Shown here: positions 1 to 12,104 of the stretch, piece by piece | How the letters are laid out: every line of letters begins with the position of its first letter | Position numbering within the stretch: the first letter of the stretch is position 1 | Source of the DNA: Ophioceras dolichostomum | Lineage: Eukaryota > Ascomycota > Sordariomycetes > Magnaporthales > Ophioceraceae | Assembly: GCA_003049485.1 (NCBI GenBank) | Contig: PYST01000045.1 | Coordinates: 62,001 to 126,000 of the forward strand | Length of the DNA: 64,000 nucleotides | Reading direction: 5' to 3' | The notes under the pieces: model-generated | Told to the model about the DNA's origin: nothing | Database searches by the model: none | What the model saw: the letters and a program-made list of their open reading frames with translations, nothing else | Made by a program: the position numbers and the translations under genes

Positions 1-646
1 TGACGGAGGAGGAGGAGGAGACTGAGGTAACGCTTGAGCTTCTACTGCTGCCCCTGCTGCCACTGCTGCTGCTGCTATAGTTTGAGCCACTGTAGTTCGC
101 GTCGTTCTGCGACCGACCATCACTGTGTTCTTGGAATAGTCGAGCACGGTAGTCACGATTCAGGTCCTGGGTGCGTAGCCCACGGCGTCTCCGACGGTCA
201 TCCTCCTCCTCGTCACCGTGCTGGTGATCGTAGGCATCCTCGTAGGCGCCATGAGGTCCGGACGAGCTGCGGCTTGTGTTGCTGTACTGGTCGTCGTAAG
301 AGGAGCCGCTGAAGTCCCGCTGACGGCTGCGGTCATAGAATTTCTTGTTGTTGAAGTCCACGCCCCGAGACTGAACGCTATGGTCAGAGTTCTGATGATC
401 AGGGATGATGCTCTGATGGCTGAGGTTGAAGCTGCTATAACTGGTCGATGGAGTGTAAGAGTACAGTCTTCCTCTGTGAGAGCTAGTAGTGCTCCTGTCG
501 CTGTAGTTGGTGCGGGAGGATCCTACTATAGCCGGATGGCAGGAGCGCCCCTGGTTCTTCTGCCCTGACGTCCTCTCCAGGAGGTTGTTCCTCAGGGGAG
601 CCGGTTGGCTCTTGGGGATACTTGGCTTGGAAACGCCGCCAGACAT
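1..646 (-). CDS. Serine/arginine-rich hypothetical protein, partial at left edge
   Basis: An open frame on the minus strand starts at the ATG at 646-644 and runs without a stop for 215 codons to the window edge, so the C-terminus is missing. The protein begins MSGGVSKPSIPKSQPAP and becomes strongly biased toward Ser, Tyr, Arg, Asp and Asn. A short Asp/Glu-Arg block is followed by poly-Ser/Gly-Ser-Arg tracts near the edge. No domain is recognisable and the composition suggests an intrinsically disordered protein. Long openness in one frame and a consistent low-complexity pattern support coding. Whether an upstream exon exists, and what lies beyond the edge, cannot be seen. Function unknown. 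Confidence 0.55.
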   Translation of the reverse strand, partial: MSGGVSKPSIPKSQPAPLRNNLLERTSGQKNQGRSCHPAIVGSSRTNYSDRSTTSSHRGRLYSYTPSTSYSSFNLSHQSIIPDHQNSDHSVQSRGVDFNNKKFYDRSRQRDFSGSSYDDQYSNTSRSSSGPHGAYEDAYDHQHGDEEEDDRRRRRGLRTQDLNRDYRARLFQEHSDGRSQNDANYSGSNYSSSSSGSRGSSRSSSVTSVSSSSSV

Positions 647-1497
647 GCTTGTAAGTAGTGCCTGTGTATATTAATGAGAGACTTTGGTATGGTATCAGTT
701 CGAACCTACCAGGACTACGACCTTCAAGTGTCGGGGTATCTGATGGAGACGGAAGCAGAATTTCTCTCGTCTTTGAACTTCTGAGCGCCCTACACAACCA
801 TTTATTCTATTCGCTCCTGTGCTCATCAGTTCTCATAAAGACATGGTCAGATCATTTTAACAATGGTAATATTTCGTCGTTCTTTCCTTTCTTCTTTCCT
901 TTCTTCTTTCCTTTCTTCTTTCCTTTCTTCTTTCCTTTCTTCTTTCCTTTCTTCTTTCCTTTCTTCTTTCCTTTCTTCTTTCCTTTCTTCTTTCGTTTCA
1001 GGCAGCCTGTACGACCACAGTACGGTAGGTAGGAGTCGACATGAATAGACAATGCGAGCAGAAAGACAGGTCCGGTTGATTCCAGAAAATAGGCCTACGA
1101 AAATGGACACAAAGAAAAAAAGGATCTTCGAGGGACCTTCGTGACAAGTCAGGGTCTTCCAGATCCGAATCGGGGGGCTAACAAAGAAACGCGAAGAAAA
1201 TGCTTTCACGTAAAAGTGCCTATGACCTCGTGCTAAAACTTAGGGATGGAATAGCAGCAAAGTTCAGGTTGGTTTGCTTACCGATTTACTTTGGAATATC
1301 CATAGAGCTTTCTTCTGTCTCCGATGCCACCCCCTCAACCCTTCTTGTAGCCAAGGCCTGGGTCGGCAGTAGTAGGCTCCTAGGACGATCAGGTTTTCCT
1401 TTACAACAATCTCGCAACAACCTTCAAGTTCTCGCCTTCCTTGTCCAAAATAAAACTGCAGAGCAGCCACCACTCAGAGCAGCATCAGAGCAGACCA
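647..1497. other. Intergenic region holding the polypyrimidine repeat
   Basis: Apart from the tandem repeat at 881-994 I see no supported gene. The open frames are short or generated by the repeat. The left part is presumably upstream sequence of the minus-strand gene that starts at 646. Confidence 0.6.
881..994. repeat. Polypyrimidine 12-bp tandem repeat, about 9.5 copies
   Basis: The unit TCTTTCCTTTCT repeats head to tail almost perfectly from 881 to 994. It ends where a G interrupts the C/T tract. One strand is pure pyrimidine, so the tract is a candidate for triplex (H-DNA) formation. It lies about 235 bp upstream of the minus-strand serine/arginine-rich gene start, in a position where it could be promoter or 5' leader DNA. 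The unit length is a multiple of three, so all six frames stay open. The long FFFP and KKGK reading frames here are therefore artefacts. Confidence 0.9.
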
Positions 1498-1991
1498 TGG
1501 AGAGCGACACACACTCCCTACTTGGTATCTATATACTTCTCTCAACCGAAACAACAAGATACTACTCCGGCCCGGACACAGTCCGGGCCTGGGCCGAGCA
1601 AGTCGACCCGCAGTCCCCCGTCGTCGACGAGGATGATCTTGAGACCGAGTTCCCCAGCCTCAAGCGTCTGAAGATCGCCATTAGAGCGCAGACGAACTCG
1701 GGCTTGTCACCGGTGGTGGCATCCAGTAGTCCTCTCACAACGACTACGCCCACAACCTCGAGCGCCATCTCCTCTCCGTCCACCGCCCTGCCTTCCCCTC
1801 AAGATCCACCCACGGCCACAAAGGGACCCCGTCCAATATCGAATCTCCTCCTCCGAGCCATGACGCTTCCCATGTCGTCGGACGGCTTCCGCCTCGTTCT
1901 TCCACCGAGCCCGAAGATGATGCCCATCCTTGAGCACCCGGCTGGCGACGGTGGTGGCGGATCAACTACGGCTCCTGCCCTTGCGAGGTGA
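1498..1991 (+). CDS. Hypothetical protein, Pro/Ser/Thr-rich
   Basis: This is a 164-residue frame from the ATG at 1498 to the TGA ending at 1991. The frame is open further upstream, but codon use becomes GC3-rich and coding-like only from about 1560. The N-terminal third holds a possible helix (residues about 22-62: DTVRAWAEQVDPQ, then EFPSLKRLKIAIRAQTNSG). The rest is Ser/Thr/Pro-rich and ends in a Gly-Asp-Gly-rich tail. No family is recognised. The first 20 residues look less coding-like, so the true start or an upstream intron is uncertain. Codon bias and frame length are the only support. Confidence 0.4.
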
Positions 1992-2535
1992 AGTCGAACG
2001 ATACTTAACCGACGCAACAAGATGAGGGATCATATGCGGCGGCGACTATGCCGCTGCTTCAAGGTTGGCGAGGAAGCGCCTTCTGAATGGTGCAGGCTGC
2101 CAAACATGCACAGAGTTACTTCTTTTCGAAACATGCCAGATATATCACCTGGATCGCCCAACATCAAGCGATTCGCATTTAGCTTTTTGAACAACTACCA
2201 CCTTAATTTCTGGGCAAAGAAGATTTCAGCTGTCAATTCATTCGTTGTACATTGTGTCTAAAATCCGTGATCAAAATCATTGTACATTATTATCTGAGTG
2301 ACAGATCCAAGCTCGGGGGTCGTCTCACTTGACTATTTGCCCCCTTATGCTAGAGCAAGATGCCAAATTGTTCTTTCTCCACCACTCCTCCACCATATGA
2401 GTGATGACTAACATACAAACATCAATCCGCCCAGTCGGCCTGTTCCTATCAGGCCGTAGAATGCCTCAAAGCCGATCTCCTAACAGCATCATCCGCGCCT
2501 CCTCGTCTGGGTACCTAGGCACCTTACCTAGGTTC
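1992..2535. other. Intergenic, no supported gene
   Basis: Sequence between the hypothetical ORF and the 3' end of the minus-strand NTPase-like gene. It is presumably the 3' flank of both genes. A short palindromic TACCTAGG-type repeat lies at about 2510-2535. Nothing else is seen. Confidence 0.6.
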
Positions 2536-5220
2536 CTAACCACTCCTCCTCCTACTACTACCGCCACCACCACGTCCTCCTCCCCCTCCTCCCCCTCCCA
2601 CATACCTCCTCAGCATAACCCTCTGATGAGGCTCCAGATTCTCCGCCAATTTTTCGCTCCTAGTCGGGCTCGTCATCAACAACCTGAAGCAGCAGCAGCA
2701 GCTATTGCTGCCATTATCGTTACTACTGTTACCGTCCAAAATGACCTCCCCAAAAGTGCGCATGGCCAGATCGAAGTCCGCGGCCCAGTCCTCCGCGTGT
2801 TCGAAGTGCGAGATGCCGTCTATGATGCAGAAAACGGCCTGACCGGACGGTACGAGCCCCAACAGTCCGCGGAAGAGGTCGCAGACATCTTGGAGGGGCG
2901 ACGACCTGGCTTGTTGTCGTTGTTGAAGAGGCGAGGACAGGAACGGAAAAGCCGCCAGCCGCTGGGCGGGCGAGGCAGACGCCCACCATCCATTCTCTAG
3001 CAGGACTAGCACGAGCTGCGCGAGCAGACTCCGCATCATGCCCTGCGGACCTAGCAGCTTCTCACTATTGTCTTCTTCTTCTTCTTCTTCCTCCTCCTGT
3101 TCTTCCCCCATGTCCTCGTCGTGGTCGTGATCGTCGGCGCCGGCGTACCCGTTCCCGTTCCCGTTCACGTGCCTGTGGCCGTAACCGTAACCGTTGTTGG
3201 CAGTGGTGGTGGTGGATACGTCGAGGTGCAAGCCGCAGAAAAACACCAGCGCGGCGGCCACGTTCTCGCCCCTCCGCAGCGCGAGGGCCAGGTTCGCACA
3301 GACGTGCGAGATGGGCGACACGCGGCCGCGCTCACCGCACGCCTCGACCAGGACCACTCCTGAAGGCCCAGCGGAGCCCGCTTTGAGCAGACGCTGGACC
3401 TGCGGCGCGCGCACCATCGACGTCGCGTGGGAGAGCGCGGCCGAGTCGAACGCGTCGCCCTTGCGCTGCACGTGGGTTTCGTCGTCGCCTGAGGAGCCGA
3501 GGTGGTGGGCGTCGAGGAGGGAGAGGAGGGATTCCGGGGTCAGGTTCAGGTTTTGGTCTTGTTGTTGCGGGAAGTATGATGATGATGATGCTGTTGGTCC
3601 TGGAGGATAGGGGGACAGATAGGGGTCTGGTGGCGATGGTTCTGTTGGGGGGTAGTCGAAGGGCACGACGGGCGGATCGATTGGAGAGGGGAAGTACGAG
3701 GGCGATCTTGGCGGTTGGAATGCAGCTGTAGCCGGTGGTGATGCTGGGCTGCAGCAGCTTGGCTGCTGGAGGTGCTGCTGGTCTTGGAAGGGTGAGACGG
3801 ATGCAGCCCTGGCGCCTGTGTGCGGCGAGGGTGAGGGTGGTGGGGCTAAGCCTGTGCTGGCTGCGAGGTCCTGTGGCTCTGCGGCGCAGAAAGAGGAAGA
3901 AAATGGTGTGTAAGTCGATCTGTTCTGTGTCGGTAGGTGGCAGGTAGCTACGGGTATGTACGGGCCTAGTATTTACAGTGGCCTTGATTCTCATATTGGT
4001 GAAGGTGCATCCTCTCTCGACGTGGAAGATATATATATAAATAAAAAAAGAGCACATACTGACGTGCTCCATCAGAAACTGAAATACCCAGTTCTTAACT
4101 GCGATGGAGTTGAGCGTCTTCTCGAGCGACTTTTGTCTCCGGAGCACCTCAGCGACCTGCTCGCGCAGTTCGCCCGTCAAGACCCGGTGCGTCTCGCCCG
4201 CCTGGCGCTCCGAGAGCGCGTCGCCGAGGACGCGGACCTTTTCTGCTCCATGATGAACGGCGCCGAGCAGCTCGTCAATTTTACGCCCATCGGAATGGCT
4301 TTTTGCGTAAGCGGCTGTTCACAATACAGGTTCTGGTTAATTGTCCTGAGGCTTGGTGCAAAGGTTATCTGGCGACGAGAAAAAAAGGGAGAGACGGCGG
4401 GGGTCAAGGTACTGAGGTACTGACCGAAAGTCTTTTGGTTCAACTTGGCGAAGAGTTTTGGTAGTACGCTGAGTAGCGTCATATAAAGCTGCTGAATGCT
4501 CTCGTGGAGTCTGAGACTGTCGGGGGAGGCGTCGCGGGGGAAATTCCTCAGTTTGCTCCTGGCCATCCGGATCAAGTTGGGGACGTTTCCGAATGCGTCG
4601 AGGATTTTAAGCCTGTTCTCGTCCCGGTGGCGGGCCATCTGAATTTGTGCAGTGGGTGAGTACTGACGATAATGACAAGACGAAAATGCCAAAAGTACCT
4701 AGGTAGGTAGGTACTTACGCTGAAGATGAGCGCGAGCCCTCCGTTGAGGATGTTCAGTTCGGGAGGGAACATGGGAAAGCTTGGTGCGTGTGTGTGGATG
4801 TGGGCTGCAACGGCCCGCGCCGTCGAGAGGAAGCCGCGACATTCACTACCAGTATCGCGGACGGCAATGTGCGCCTTTTCTAGCTCTTTGAGCATATGAT
4901 CCCAGGTGCAGTCCTCGATCTTGCAGCCCCAGTCCACCAGTTCCGGCGACGTTCGTCGAACGCAGTCTAGCGATTCGCGGAGGACGCTAATAGCGAATGG
5001 ATCAGTAAATCCTCTGCAGAAGCACCCACGATGCATCGTTGAAGATGTAGATAGGAACAAAATATTCATACTGGATTTCTTCGAGTTCGAACATGGCGGT
5101 GGCCTCGTTGAAGTGCGAAGGCACTCTGAATGCGGCGTGCATCGCAGGGGCGCGCTTCTCTATAAACTCCCTGGCCAGCGTGGATGAAGGGGTGATGTCG
5201 CGATGGTGGCATGAGTTCAT
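2536..5220 (-). CDS. STAND/NACHT-like NTPase-domain hypothetical protein, five exons
   Basis: Exons on the minus strand: 5220-5072, 5013-4719, 4638-4425, 4314-4060 and 3878-2536. Introns are 58, 80, 110 and 181 bp, all GT..AG, with phases 2, 0, 1 and 1 that join exactly. The product is 751 residues. Residues about 1-300 are helical with coiled-coil-like stretches. From about 300 a Pro/Gln-rich linker leads to a domain of a fungal family with degenerate P-loop character: PSGVVLVEACGERGRVSP, an LLGPQGMMRSLLAQL block, a Walker B-like VFCIIDGISHFE, and FRLLMTSPTRS in the sensor position. No clean GxxxxGK[ST] Walker A is present, so ATP hydrolysis is doubtful. An Asp/Glu tract and a Gly-rich C-terminus are low complexity. 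An upstream 5' UTR exon is possible, because a good acceptor lies at 5281. Function unknown. Confidence 0.72.
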
Positions 5221-6440
5221 GACTGTGCTATCTACTTGCAAGGATATATCAAGCTGCAGCTTCTGAAGGGGTCCCTGCAATCAAGGAACCACGTGTGATG
5301 ATGAGTAAGGCGCGCTCTCTCTTCCCTTTCTCTCCCACCTATCCGTAACGATTTGAATAAGGTATCTCTTTAGGGCCAGATGGGGAGTTAGGCATCCGTA
5401 GCAAAGGGCAGATTGGTAGGGCAGACAGATGCATGCAATGATAACGCAATGGTGAGGCCTTTCGGGATAAAGTACGGAAAGAGAAGCGTGACGGCAGGGA
5501 CCGGTGAACCCAAAGGCAAATGCAACGGCGGCAAAGCGTTCAGATGCGTCTGTTTGAACCAGTGACCGAGCGAGCGAATGGGTCTGGATGCATCGACCAC
5601 ATGCCCTCGACCCGTTCGTTCTTCGGCATCCTTAACCGGAGCCTGCAGCCTTGCAGCTAACGGCTCTGAGGGGCGAGTTCAGGAAAGGTTAGGTGTGCAA
5701 GATGTGTCAAATGTCTTATTCAATTTGTCTCCCGAGGTAGCCGACCGATGTGTTATCGTGCAATACGCCGGGGAAATCTTCCAGCTCTCAGACTGCGTCC
5801 ACGGCCATGCATGCTGCACCAATAACGGGTCGTTGACGTATCAACTGCGCGTAAAACTAGTTCATGGCCATTGGGCGGCAGTTGTGACAGTTTGAAAAGT
5901 GCAGTTCTCCGCTCCCGTTCATGGAGAAGAACGACAGGGAGTGATACCGAAAACGGTTGGAGGGTGGTGTGCGGATGGTCGGTTGGTCAGGCTGTCGTCG
6001 TTGGGGGCGAGGAATTGGTAGGGATATGGAGAGGGGTACGACGGAATACTACACCTTGGTGGTTGCATGTCAGGCCGTACTCGACGGGACCGACCTTAGA
6101 GCAGGCCCGGGACCAAGTTGCACGAAAGCAGGGCGACGTCTGAAGGCTGGCCTGCATGTGAAGGCAATTTTTACGAGGAAATGACCGACGACTTTCATGC
6201 ACCGTAGTAGAAATATTCCTTACAGATGGAAACATTTTCTCCGCGATGCTCGCGAAAACCTCAAGTTCTCTCCCTTAAAATCCAAGCCGAGATGCCAACA
6301 GGCACACCTGCATCCTGAGGTACCTATCTGAACGAGAGAAGCTTCGTCGTAAACACCGACCTAGGCAAAGAAACTATAGTACCCCTTCTGGCCCCTTTGA
6401 TTTGAACAAGCCACGTAAAGACAACTGGACGCAGTCGGAA
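5221..6440. other. Divergent intergenic region between the two NTPase genes
   Basis: About 1.2 kb separates the start codons of the minus-strand NTPase-like gene and the plus-strand AAA+ ATPase, so both promoters must lie here. Open frames are short and lack coding bias. No TATA box or other site can be assigned with confidence. Confidence 0.6.
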
Positions 6441-9400
6441 ATGGAACTCGACGGAAACGAATCAGACGCCCATGACGGTGCCTCTGGGCTCCGATGGCGG
6501 TTGAAGGCGATGGAGGCCCGGCTAGCGGCCATGGAGGCTGGGCACGCAAGTGTCGGTGCCTCCGGTGTTGTGCAGAATGAGGAGTACCAAGGGGACAAAC
6601 TGGAGGTGAACGTCCTCGACACAGAAAGCCAGGAAGCTTCGTTCGCCACCTCGACGGGCAATCGTCCGGGGGTGCCAGAACTTACAAATGCGAACACCAT
6701 CCCAGCCGTGCAAAAATGCACATACGCCGAGTTCACAAACCGCTTCTCACAGGAGGATGGGCGGTACGCGGTGGATGTGCTGGTGTCTGGCGACCTGCTC
6801 GGCGACGAGACCCGAGAGGAGCTTCGCTTTCGCCAGCGGTTCGCCGAGGCCAGCAAACTCCCCTCACGCTCGATCAGGAGGCGAGCAATCGTCCAGGCGC
6901 TTGTCGACAACCTCAACGTCGTGAAAGCCCTGCAGAAGACCCAGTCAGTCGCGACTTGGATCCGTCGAATCCGCATCCAGAGCCCGGCACTGCTCCGGAT
7001 CCTACAGAAGCTTCAGGGCGAGACCTGGTCGACACGTCCTCGGTCATACCACCGGCCTTTCAGTTCTCTCATCTACTATCACGAAGGCATGAAGAAAGAG
7101 CTCGCGGAGCTGGAGAGGCGGTTCGGCAACCAAGCTGAGCCTGCTGGCCCCGAGCAGCAGGGGCCGGACCACCAAACTCTCGACGCTGAGCAGCCGCAAA
7201 AAGACAGCAGCACGCACCACCAGGAGAATCTCCTGCCATCCACCACTCCGGCGACTCCACACTCTGTTGGCAACACGTCCTCCGGAGCGAGCCTTACCGA
7301 CGTCGGCGCGGAAGAGCTTGTCGAAAACAGCCCCGCAGCTCTAGAGATCCTCCGCGCGTACGTGCGCTTCATGGACGAGGAGGTCATGCCCGACTACACC
7401 CGGTTCGAGGCCCTTGACAGGACCAGCGAGGCGACAGTCCGCTTCTCGGACCTCTGGTTTCTCTTTAGGACCGGCGAGCTCATCTTCAGGCCCACTGACA
7501 ACCACTTCGGCCTGCGCGTGTGCGTCTGGAAGGGTAAAAGGACGTGGCGCACGTACGGCATCGACGCGGGCGAATACTCAGACTCTACCGCATATGAGAC
7601 CCAGAGCAGCAGGGGCGGAAGAAGCGGAGGGAGTGATGACGGAGGCAGTGGAGGAAGCGACTCGGGAGGCGGAGGCACTGGTCCAACCCCTGGCTCGTTC
7701 GAGGTCCGGGCGTACTACATCGACTACAACGGCGACGAGTTCGGCACGGTGGCCAAGACCTTCTACATCGCACCCTACAAGGGCGCCAAGCTTGTTACCT
7801 CGCTGCCCGTCTACCCTATCCGATTCGCCTCATTCATGGACGGCGGCGCCAGAGAGAGGAGGGTCAAAATCTCGACCGAAAATGTCGCGAACGCCATGAT
7901 GAGCATCTCCGCAGGCCGGGCGTGGCACGGCTCTTACACCGGCTGGACCATTGCGCGGGAGCCCCTGGGCAACTACGTCACCGACCGCCGCGGCGTCGAG
8001 ATCAAGCAGCCGGAGCACATCAACAGCGAGGTCATGGTCGATTTCGCCGAGGCGTTCCGGGTCTGTCCGTCGTGGAAGCCCGCGATGGTCGTGCTGCGCG
8101 AGCAGATCCCCGTCCAGCGCTGCGTGGCGGACGCCACTCCGCTGATCTGGTGGTCCGGCCGGGACAGGGCCCGCATCGTCCACGAGCTCACCGTGCTTCA
8201 CCCCATCCGCACCGGAGTGAGCATCTGGGAGCAGAACCGATACATCACCCAAGAGGACCCGATCCTCATGGCCGTCGGCGAGAACGACGCCAAGGGCCAG
8301 CCCATGCTCACCAAGGACTCCATCCGCGAGGAGGACAAGATGCTCGTCCCGTGCCGCGTGTTCGCTTACGTCTTCCAGGAGCGGCAGTTCAAGCAGGTGG
8401 ACTCGGAGTTCCTGATCCCGTCCGACCCCGAGGGCTCCCGCGAAGCGCTCGAAGCGCTCCGGCTCCCGAAGGAGACCAAAAAGCTCATCTACCGATCGGT
8501 GAAGGGCCACCTGCTGCAGAAGGGGCGGCGCATAGCCGGAGGAGGAGGCGAGGACATTGACGACCCGACCGGCCGGCTGTACTACCGCCACGTACCGATT
8601 GCCTCTTCCTCCATGGACCCAATCCGTGGGAAGGGCACGGGTCTGTTCATCCTACTCCATGGCGTCCCGGGAGTGGGGAAAACGGCCACGGCGGAGGCCA
8701 TCGCGCAAGCGAGCGGCAAACCGCTGTTCAAGATATCGTGCGGCGACCTCGGCCTGAAGCCTGACCAGGTCGAGAGCGCCCTCAGGAGTATCTTCCGGCT
8801 CGCCAGTCTCTGGGATTGCATCCTGCTCCTGGACGAGGTCGACACCTTCTTTTCCCAGCGATCAAAGTCCGACGGGGCGGTAACCAAGAATGCGCTGGTG
8901 TCAGGTGAGTGCAGTGCACTGATATCTGCCTACCTACCTTACCTACCTCTACCTGTCTACCACCCCCCTCCCACCTACGTGTCACCAAACCTATCGCACG
9001 CTCGGAAGCCATAGAAAGACAATCTAGATCTTGCAAGCCAATGCATCTGTACTCATCTTTGACAAAGTGTTCCTCCGGGTGTTGGACTACTACACGGGAA
9101 TCCTCTTCCTCACGACCAACCGGGCCGGTGCGCTGGACGAGGCGTTTAAGTCCAGAATCCACTATAAGATCTACTATCCGCACTTGACACGCCAACAGAG
9201 CCTCGGAATCTGGGAGCTCAACATCCAGCGACTGCGCAGGATCGAGGAAGAGCAGCAACTGCAGCAGCAGCGCCTCGGCCTCGACCGGGACGACGACAGC
9301 ATCAGCACCGACAGCGGCGCCAGTAGTGGGGGCACCGGCCACCGCCTGCAGCCACTCCAGCAACGACCGATGGTCATCCCCGTGGACAAGATCATGGCGC

Positions 9401-11025
9401 ACGCCAGGGAGCAGTTCGACAGCAACGAGCGGAACAAGATGCCGCCCTGGAGTGGGAGGCAGATCCGGAATGCGTTCCAGGTGGCGCGCAGCCTGGCGTA
9501 CGCGGACTTCGCGGCCGGCGAGACGGAAGTCGTCCCCGCCGCGGTGGATGATGGGAACGGCATCAGCGAAGAGGAGGACGGCGGCGGCGGGCAAGGGCGA
9601 GGACTAGGACGAGGACGAGAACAGCCGCCGCTGCTGCTCGCGCCGAGGCTTGACGTCAAGTACTTCGAGCTGCTGCGTCAGCTGACCGACTCGTTCGACA
9701 GGTACCGCCACAAGATCTACAACATGCACGACGCACAGCTCGCGGCGGAGAGGGAGGAGCGCGCGGACAATATGGGCGCCGACGTCTTTGTCGAGTCCGA
9801 AGAGAGCGGCGGGGACGGATACGGCCGACGCGAGGATGCTGCAGCCGGCAAGAGGGGCCGGAGAGCCAGCGACAAGACGAGGACGCAGGGGCAGGGGCAG
9901 GGGCAGGGGCAGGGACAGGGCTTCCTCGGAGTAAAAACCGAGCCACGTTCCGCCTCGGCGCAGCGGCATCGCTTTTCGCCGTCGCCGTCGCCGGGCCCGG
10001 GGCCGGGGCCGAGGGGCTACCATTATCGCCTGACGAGCAACGCCAGTGCCAGTGCCGGTGTCGGCGGCGGCGGCGGTGGACGGTACGACCCCTACCCCAC
10101 GACCCGAGGCCCTCCCGCCGCCGCTTTGAACAACGACGACTTCGACGGGCGACCACCACCATACGGCGGACAGACAGCAGCAGCACCTCAGCGATCCTCA
10201 GGAGGAGGGGGTGATGGATACTTCCCCAGGGCTCCTCCTGACAACACCCAAGTCGGAGGTCACGGAATCTCCTTCTCGTTCAGCGGTCCATCCAAAGGGG
10301 ACAAGCACCGGGGCCATGGATCCTCCGATCTTGGTCGCGGCGGGGAAAGAGGAGGAGGAGGAGGAGGGCCCGGTTCAGGACCACCACTATCCTCCTCCTC
10401 GCCTGGTGGTGGTGTTGGTGGCGGCAGCGGCGGGGTAGATCCCTTCCCCACTCCACCAGAAGGAGGTGTTGGCCGGCCGCCTAGCCCTCACTATTATCAT
10501 CATCATCATCCGCAGCAGCAGCAGCAGCAGCACCACCATCATCGGGAGCACAGCCCCGGCGCACACTACCTCCACTACGACTCCGCAGCCACGGGCGGCG
10601 GCGCCCTTCCTCGCGTCACGCCTTCAACAGCAGCAGTTAGCTCGTACCGAGGCGGAGGCCTCGGTGGCGGCGGCACTAGCACAGTTCCGCGTGCCGGTGT
10701 CGGTGGTGCTGCCAGTGATATAGAGGATTATGAAGACGGTAGAGGAGGAGGTAGACGGGCACCTTGGCCAATTGACACTTCTTCAGCTGGGGGGTGGGAC
10801 CGGGACCCCGCCGACCAAGGCCAAGGAGGACGAGGAGGAGGAAGTCGTGGGGAGCCAACTCCCACTGCGGGGGAGGAGCGGGGCGGCTATGCAAACGAGT
10901 ATGGGAAGAGAAGGCGGGATGATGAGTCGGGCAGCGGCCCCTCTTCTGCAGAGCCGGCGACGTCGCCGCCGGCATCGAGGAGGAGGGTAGCGGGGTATTT
11001 TTCAGGGGGTGGCGGGATGGAGTAG
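6441..11025 (+). CDS. AAA+ ATPase with DUF7025-like domain and disordered C-terminus
   Basis: Exons 6441-8904 and 9068-11025 are joined across a 163-bp intron (GTGAGT..AAAG, phase 1), giving 1473 residues. Residues about 30-230 are helical. Residues about 310-480 match the pattern of the DUF7025 region found in fungal AAA proteins, with FRPTDNHFGLRVC and FEVRAYYIDYNGDEFG. The AAA+ core has Walker A GVPGVGKT at 741-748, Walker B LLLDEVD at 795-801, then sensor-1 LTTNRAG and an SRIH arginine just after the intron. All catalytic elements are intact, and the intron splits the core between Walker B and sensor 1. A helical lid (WSGRQIRNAFQVARSLAYAD) follows. The last 450 or so residues are low complexity, with GQ repeats, poly-Gly, and His- and Gln-rich tracts. 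Such proteins are common in filamentous fungi and their clients are unknown. Confidence 0.88.
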
Positions 11026-12104
11026 ACGAGTCGTACACTGCTTCGGTATTCGGCTGCAAGGAGATGGAGGCGATTTGGGGGAATTAAGCTTCGGCCCACT
11101 GTGTTCTCCGGTAATGATGATGGAGGGGTGACAGGTGGTACCGGCCCGAGTGGACGGATATGAGGGTTACGGGCGTGGATCAGCCCCTATCTCAACTTTG
11201 TTTTGACGACCGTCCATCCCATTTCGTATCCCATAGAGTCAATTCTCTTAATCCGAAATTCCATTGTTCTGAATCGCGTTTTCCCGGATTCAGGATACAA
11301 AGTGCAAGTCCAAAACCACCAAACACACACATCTATCGTTACGCGAAGACCACCGGCTGGCAAAATTCCACAATCTGGATTACTGAAGCAGCTCAACCTT
11401 TCTCAACCTTTTATTGATCGTCCTCAACAGAATTCCGAAAACAAGAGGCTCTGCTGAGGTGTATGTGTTACCGTGGCTGGCTTGACCGAGAAAATCCAGG
11501 CGCAAGCAATGTTGGGCGTAGGTCGATCCCAGCCCGGTTTAGTCCGACCCATGTCGGCGTGCAGGGCGGTGAGCACAAGACATTTTTTTCCTTTTTTCTG
11601 GTTTTTTTTTTTTTTCCCTCCCTTCCTCCTCCCCCCCATCATACCGCCAACTGAACGAACGAGCAAGAGTGTTGATGTCATTTTTTTTTATTTAAGCAAC
11701 GTGCCCCTCACGCCGTCTCGGTGGGTTGGAAGACCTCATTCATGAGTGCTCTGAGAAGACAACAAACGAACCTATTCACTTCCCCAGTCTAGGGCAAACG
11801 AACCAATACTCACTCTCCCACCGACAAACCCCATCTCTACTCCCCAGAAAGACGGCGCTTTGTCCTAATCAGGCAATTTGTCTCACTTGACGTGCATCTG
11901 CTCCTCTCACCAGGGGTGTCACGGGACCGGCACACTCAACCACACACGACATATAAAACAAAAACCCTCTCCTTCTGCCAGCACACACAAGGTACCTACC
12001 TAGGTACCTATAAGGTAACCTCAGTCGGAGAATATCATAACATTCGGAGATCCTCCAAAGTTCCATTTGCACCAATAAGAAGAGAGGGTGTGCAAGCCAA
12101 GAGG
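11026..12104. other. Intergenic region upstream of the ammonia-lyase gene
   Basis: This is the 3' flank of the AAA+ gene and the promoter region of the ammonia-lyase gene. It holds T-rich and C-rich runs at about 11580-11640 and a palindromic repeat at 11991-12012. No supported gene. Confidence 0.6.
11991..12012. repeat. Palindromic TAGGTACCTA-type short repeat
   Basis: GGTACCTACCTAGGTACCTA is self-complementary around CCTAGG. It lies about 93 bp upstream of the ammonia-lyase start codon and belongs to the family of short repeats dispersed across this window. Confidence 0.7.

Noticed and set aside
852..1209. Long frames of FFFP and KKGK/KEER repeats on both strands
   Set aside because: They arise because the 12-bp repeat unit is a multiple of three, keeping every frame open. 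No coding context flanks them.
7830..8591. 253-codon minus-strand frame opposite the AAA+ ATPase
   Set aside because: It is the antisense shadow of a GC3-rich exon. Domain-bearing sequence is on the plus strand.
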